This document shows positions 60,790 through 64,000 of a stretch of 64,000 nucleotides of DNA, one piece after another. Source of the DNA: Anarhynchus alexandrinus (lineage: Eukaryota; Chordata; Aves; Charadriiformes; Charadriidae). Under the pieces are notes generated by a model. The model made no database searches and was not told the DNA's origin. It saw only the letters and a list, made by a program, of their open reading frames with translations. The first letter of the stretch is position 1. Each line of letters starts with the position of its first letter. Location of the stretch: the NCBI GenBank assembly GCA_008711295.1, contig VUYV01000010.1:6516089-6580088 (forward strand). Direction: 5' to 3'. The translations under genes and the position numbers were made by a program.

Positions 60790-61461
60790 GTGCCGGGTTG
60801 CAGGCAGCTGGCCCGGGCTGCGGGCAGGGGCTGGTGCTGCGAGAAGGGGCTTCTCAGCAGAGCACGGGCACAACTGCTGGCCACGCACCATCCCAGCGCA
60901 GATGGCGTGGCTGGCTGCCGGCCCAAGCTTTGTCTGTGTAAACCTGAGCTGCTGGCTTCCAGGAGCCAGCCGAAACCTCCTACGCTTGTAGTTTTGACAA
61001 ATCTTATTTACCCCTGCATCACACGATATGGGGGCAATCTCGAACTGGCCTGCGGGCTTGGCATCAGTCCGGGGTTCCTGCCAAGGAGCAAAAATGGAAT
61101 AGAAATGAAGCCTGCATCTGGAGCCCAGGCCATATGTGAGGTTTTCTCTCCACGGCAGACCAGCTGCTGGCCCTACCTGCAGCCCCCGCTGCAATTAGGA
61201 CGGGCAGGGACAGTCCGTTTGGCTTCAATACGGCTACGGAAACCCAATGCTAGCATAGCCCTGCTGTCAGGGCTCACTGTCGTCTGTTTGAGAAATATCT
61301 GGGGGCAAAAGGGAGTTAAAGCGAGTAAGATAACTGAAGAAAGGCTTAGATCAATATTTCAGGAAGCCATCTGTGCCGAGACAGCCACAACTGCGACCAG
61401 GCAGTTGAGTGGAGGAGCGAGTGGCAAAGAAGCTCTGTGTACAGTAAGGAGACATTGTTAA
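60790..61461 (+). other. Longest open frame in the window (223 codons), unrecognised
   Basis: An ATG-initiated frame of 223 codons in a locally GC-rich segment (about 10 CpGs in the first 170 bp). Its translation is rich in Ala, Arg, Leu and Cys and shows no domain, signal peptide or repeat I recognise. A 136-codon antisense frame overlaps its 5' half. A rough chance estimate for a 64-kb window gives about one such frame by chance, so I do not call it a gene. If transcribed it would lie about 1 kb downstream of the CpG island at 59.4-59.8 kb. Confidence 0.15.
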
Positions 61462-64000
61462 AGAGTCCCTGGTTTGCGTGACTCCTTTTAGAAAATTATT
61501 CTTCCAAAATAAGAGGTCTGTAATAGACCATGGACTGGGGAAAGCCTTTAAGTCCTGTTCTTTAGAAATTCTTCCAAAGGCCAAGTTCAAGACAAGAGGT
61601 TTGAGTTTCTACATGCACCGATTCAAAGGAGCATTTGGAGCATCGGTTACAATCCCTGTTGCTCACACTAAGGAGAGCCTTAGCAAAGGTTTTCCCAAAG
61701 CAACTCCAAAGCATCTTCCATGGAAACTTTCTAAAACCTTGCTCTTCTCTCTGTGGAACAGGGTTGACTTTATATTACATCCGCCTCACTCTGTAATATG
61801 AGATCCATTACCAGTCTGTAAAATCAATTAGCAACTTAGCACTCAATACCCAAAAAACAAACCAAAACCAAAAGAGCTGCTTATGTACTTATGACAATGT
61901 GTTAAACAATTTTTCAACTAAAGGCTTTATTGCTGGGGTGACCTCCTATCACGTACGGAAAACGGAGTCCAAGATAGAAAACATATGCTTAAGATTTCTA
62001 CTGTCAGTATTAATAAGATCAGGCACAGAGCAGTATCTGTGTAAGAGCAAGAAACAACTATAGAGCTGCAAAGCTGCTCATCCTCAAATTAGGGTGAAAG
62101 GGTTTTCCCTTGTGACCAGCAGACTGCATTTCTTATTCACTGACAATGTTTTCTGCAGTTCCCTGGCTCTTGGGAAATCTCCTCCACGCATCCAGTTTAC
62201 TATCACCATCTTCAGTGATGTTATTTTATTTTACTGAAGGAAGTGAGCCTTCAAGAAACTAAAGTAATACTAATACTGCTCTTTTTTTGTTCCTCTCAGT
62301 GATCACATAATTAGGTCTGTTTTAAGCCCGATTTTTCAGCTGTGACGGACATTTGCATTTCTTGTGCTCGTGTGTGCACATGCATGTACAGTTCTGCCAG
62401 AGGCTGTACTGTGCGAGTTCTCGGGAGGCGAAAGAAAACCTCTTACCTATTTCTGTTTGCTCGCTAACCTTTTAAATCAGAAGAGATTGCTTAATGACAG
62501 CATCAGGCTTGAAAGCACTACTCATTCCGCACCCACCAGTTTGACTCACGGCCAGCCTGACTCAAACCTTTCAGGAAGGCAGGAGCCCCCTGGGGTGTGC
62601 TGGTCTCCAGCTTTTTGACGAAGTCTTTAAAAGAAACAAACCAGAACGACGTCTCTTGGTACTTTCAGTTTGTCTCGACCTGAGCTTCGGTGAGTAGCAC
62701 CTGATCCTTGTGTTGTCCGAGCACTGTTTTGTCTAGAAGAGGCTGAGAGAAAAAAATTTGAGAAGTATTTACATGAGTTAAAAGCGTAACAGGGGAGGTC
62801 AGGGTGTGCTGAAAGTCGGCTTCTGCGTAGTGCAGAAACAACCACGCAAACCTCCAGCGAACGAGTTTGGGTACCAGCAGCAGTGTGGATGCAGCAGCGC
62901 AGAGATTGGAGGAGGCTGCCAAACGAGGCAGGGTGGGTAAATGAGCTGTGTGCTGAGTTTCATGCTGCCGCAGCTTGCCTGACTCTGCTCCCCGAGCTAG
63001 GCATCATATTTTCACACATATCATCAGAGCCTCAGACAACCAGCCTCCCCGAAAAGCCCCCCGACATGAAAATGTTCACATAACCCACAGAAAAAAAACC
63101 AAACCAACAACAAACAAATGGAAGGAGAAGATCTTGGGAAGCAGGAGCCATTGCAGGAAATAAGCAGCAGAGAGCTGGTAGGTAAAGGTTTCTGGGATGA
63201 ATTTGTCCTTATCTTAAATAATTATGCACATAACCCATAGCACAGACTTGCGAAAATACAGGCAGTCCATACTGGTGGCTAGCGCACGTCCCCAGCACGC
63301 TGCAGTCAGCTCTGGGATATTGTACTTACGATAATACTTTCAAGCGAATTTCTGTCTTTGTGCTGGTTGAAGATATTTCTGCAGGCACTCTGTTTACAAA
63401 ATACACAGGGATGAGGTATCTTCATGTAAGGTGGTTCTGTTTCCTTTAGCATCATTTAATTTCCTTTACTTAGTCTTTCCCCATCTTTTTCTATCCATGT
63501 GCTTCAGGTCCAATTTCCATTGCCTTTTCATTTCCTGTGAGTTTATCTACAAAGTCATCCGATCCGTCTTGGAAATTTCTCTGTAGATTGATACTTTTTA
63601 TTGCCCTCTAGGTGTTTCATTATTTAAAAAAAACCCCAACAATTAGCAGGTGAAAATCTATCCTCCTTGATAGTGAAACCTCAATTTCAATCAAACAGTT
63701 GCCATGAACATAAAATGTTATAATCTATTCCATTCCTATAACTTCCCATAGGTACTAGTAGAAGAAAAGGTTTTCTATTCATAATTGGAAGTGCTTTTTT
63801 TTTATTCTCAGAGGGGTATGTCATATAAATTACATCACTAGTGTGCAGAAGAACCAGTATACTTCTTCCCATAATTTTCCATGTCAATTGCTAGACTTCA
63901 AAAAGCAAAACACACATGGCAGCTGGGTGCCAGTAATTTTTAAAGTCTGACCCCTGTGTCTTTTGCATCTAAACTCTGTCAAGTTTCATTGCAGGAATTT
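61462..64000. other. Unique non-coding stretch, no gene seen
   Basis: Frames are at most 107 codons (61478-61801 plus), unrecognised. No transposon or exon signature. The window ends without a recognisable boundary. Confidence 0.5.

Noticed and set aside
1..64000. CRISPR arrays, operons, phage or plasmid genes, endogenous retroviral genes or long terminal repeats
   Set aside because: No spaced direct-repeat arrays, no long tandem coding frames, and no recognisable retroviral coding sequence or paired long repeats were seen; the sequence is vertebrate nuclear DNA.

Overview
The window is vertebrate nuclear DNA, almost certainly from a bird. The main evidence is several 3'-anchored fragments of CR1, the dominant avian LINE. 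Two are unmistakable, with the C-terminal part of ORF2, the typical 'lost first half' truncation and the family-specific tail (TTCCAACC...ATTCTATGA). Interspersed repeats are sparse, base composition is moderately AT-rich with a few short CpG-rich patches, and nothing prokaryotic is present: no operons, no ribosome-binding-site-led long ORFs. I cannot identify the species or chromosome.

I find no protein-coding gene or exon that I can support. The longest open frames (223, 191, 159, 148, 144, 138 codons) resemble no family I recognise, often have an equally open antisense frame, and lie where GC-rich sequence makes stops rare. The window reads as intergenic or deep intronic DNA. The only recognisable coding sequence is decayed CR1 ORF2.

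Layout. 1-7.3 kb: unique DNA with small hairpins, one CTCF-like site and one short tandem duplication. 7.3-22.8 kb: unique AT-rich DNA with a possible worn CR1 tail, a small CpG-rich patch near 10.6 kb, clusters of homeodomain-type motifs (9.6, 14.0, 18.0 kb) and an AT repeat at 19.75 kb. 22.8-27.4 kb: two CR1 copies of different subtype, both on +, flanking a (CA/CG) alternating tract at 25.5 kb. 27.4-51 kb: unique DNA with a CpG/TATA-like patch at 34.3 kb, a strong CTCF-like site at 34.9 kb, a T18 run, an unresolved base at 37712 and a homeodomain-rich block at 46.3-46.6 kb. 51-54 kb: two old CR1 tails, one on each strand. 54.6-61 kb: the most regulatory-looking part, with CpG-rich patches at 54.65-54.98 and 59.37-59.81 kb, each holding a CTCF-like motif, the second ending in a TATA-like box. 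61-64 kb: unique DNA.

Functional statements about the non-repeat features are inference from motifs read by eye. No alignment, conservation or expression data were available.
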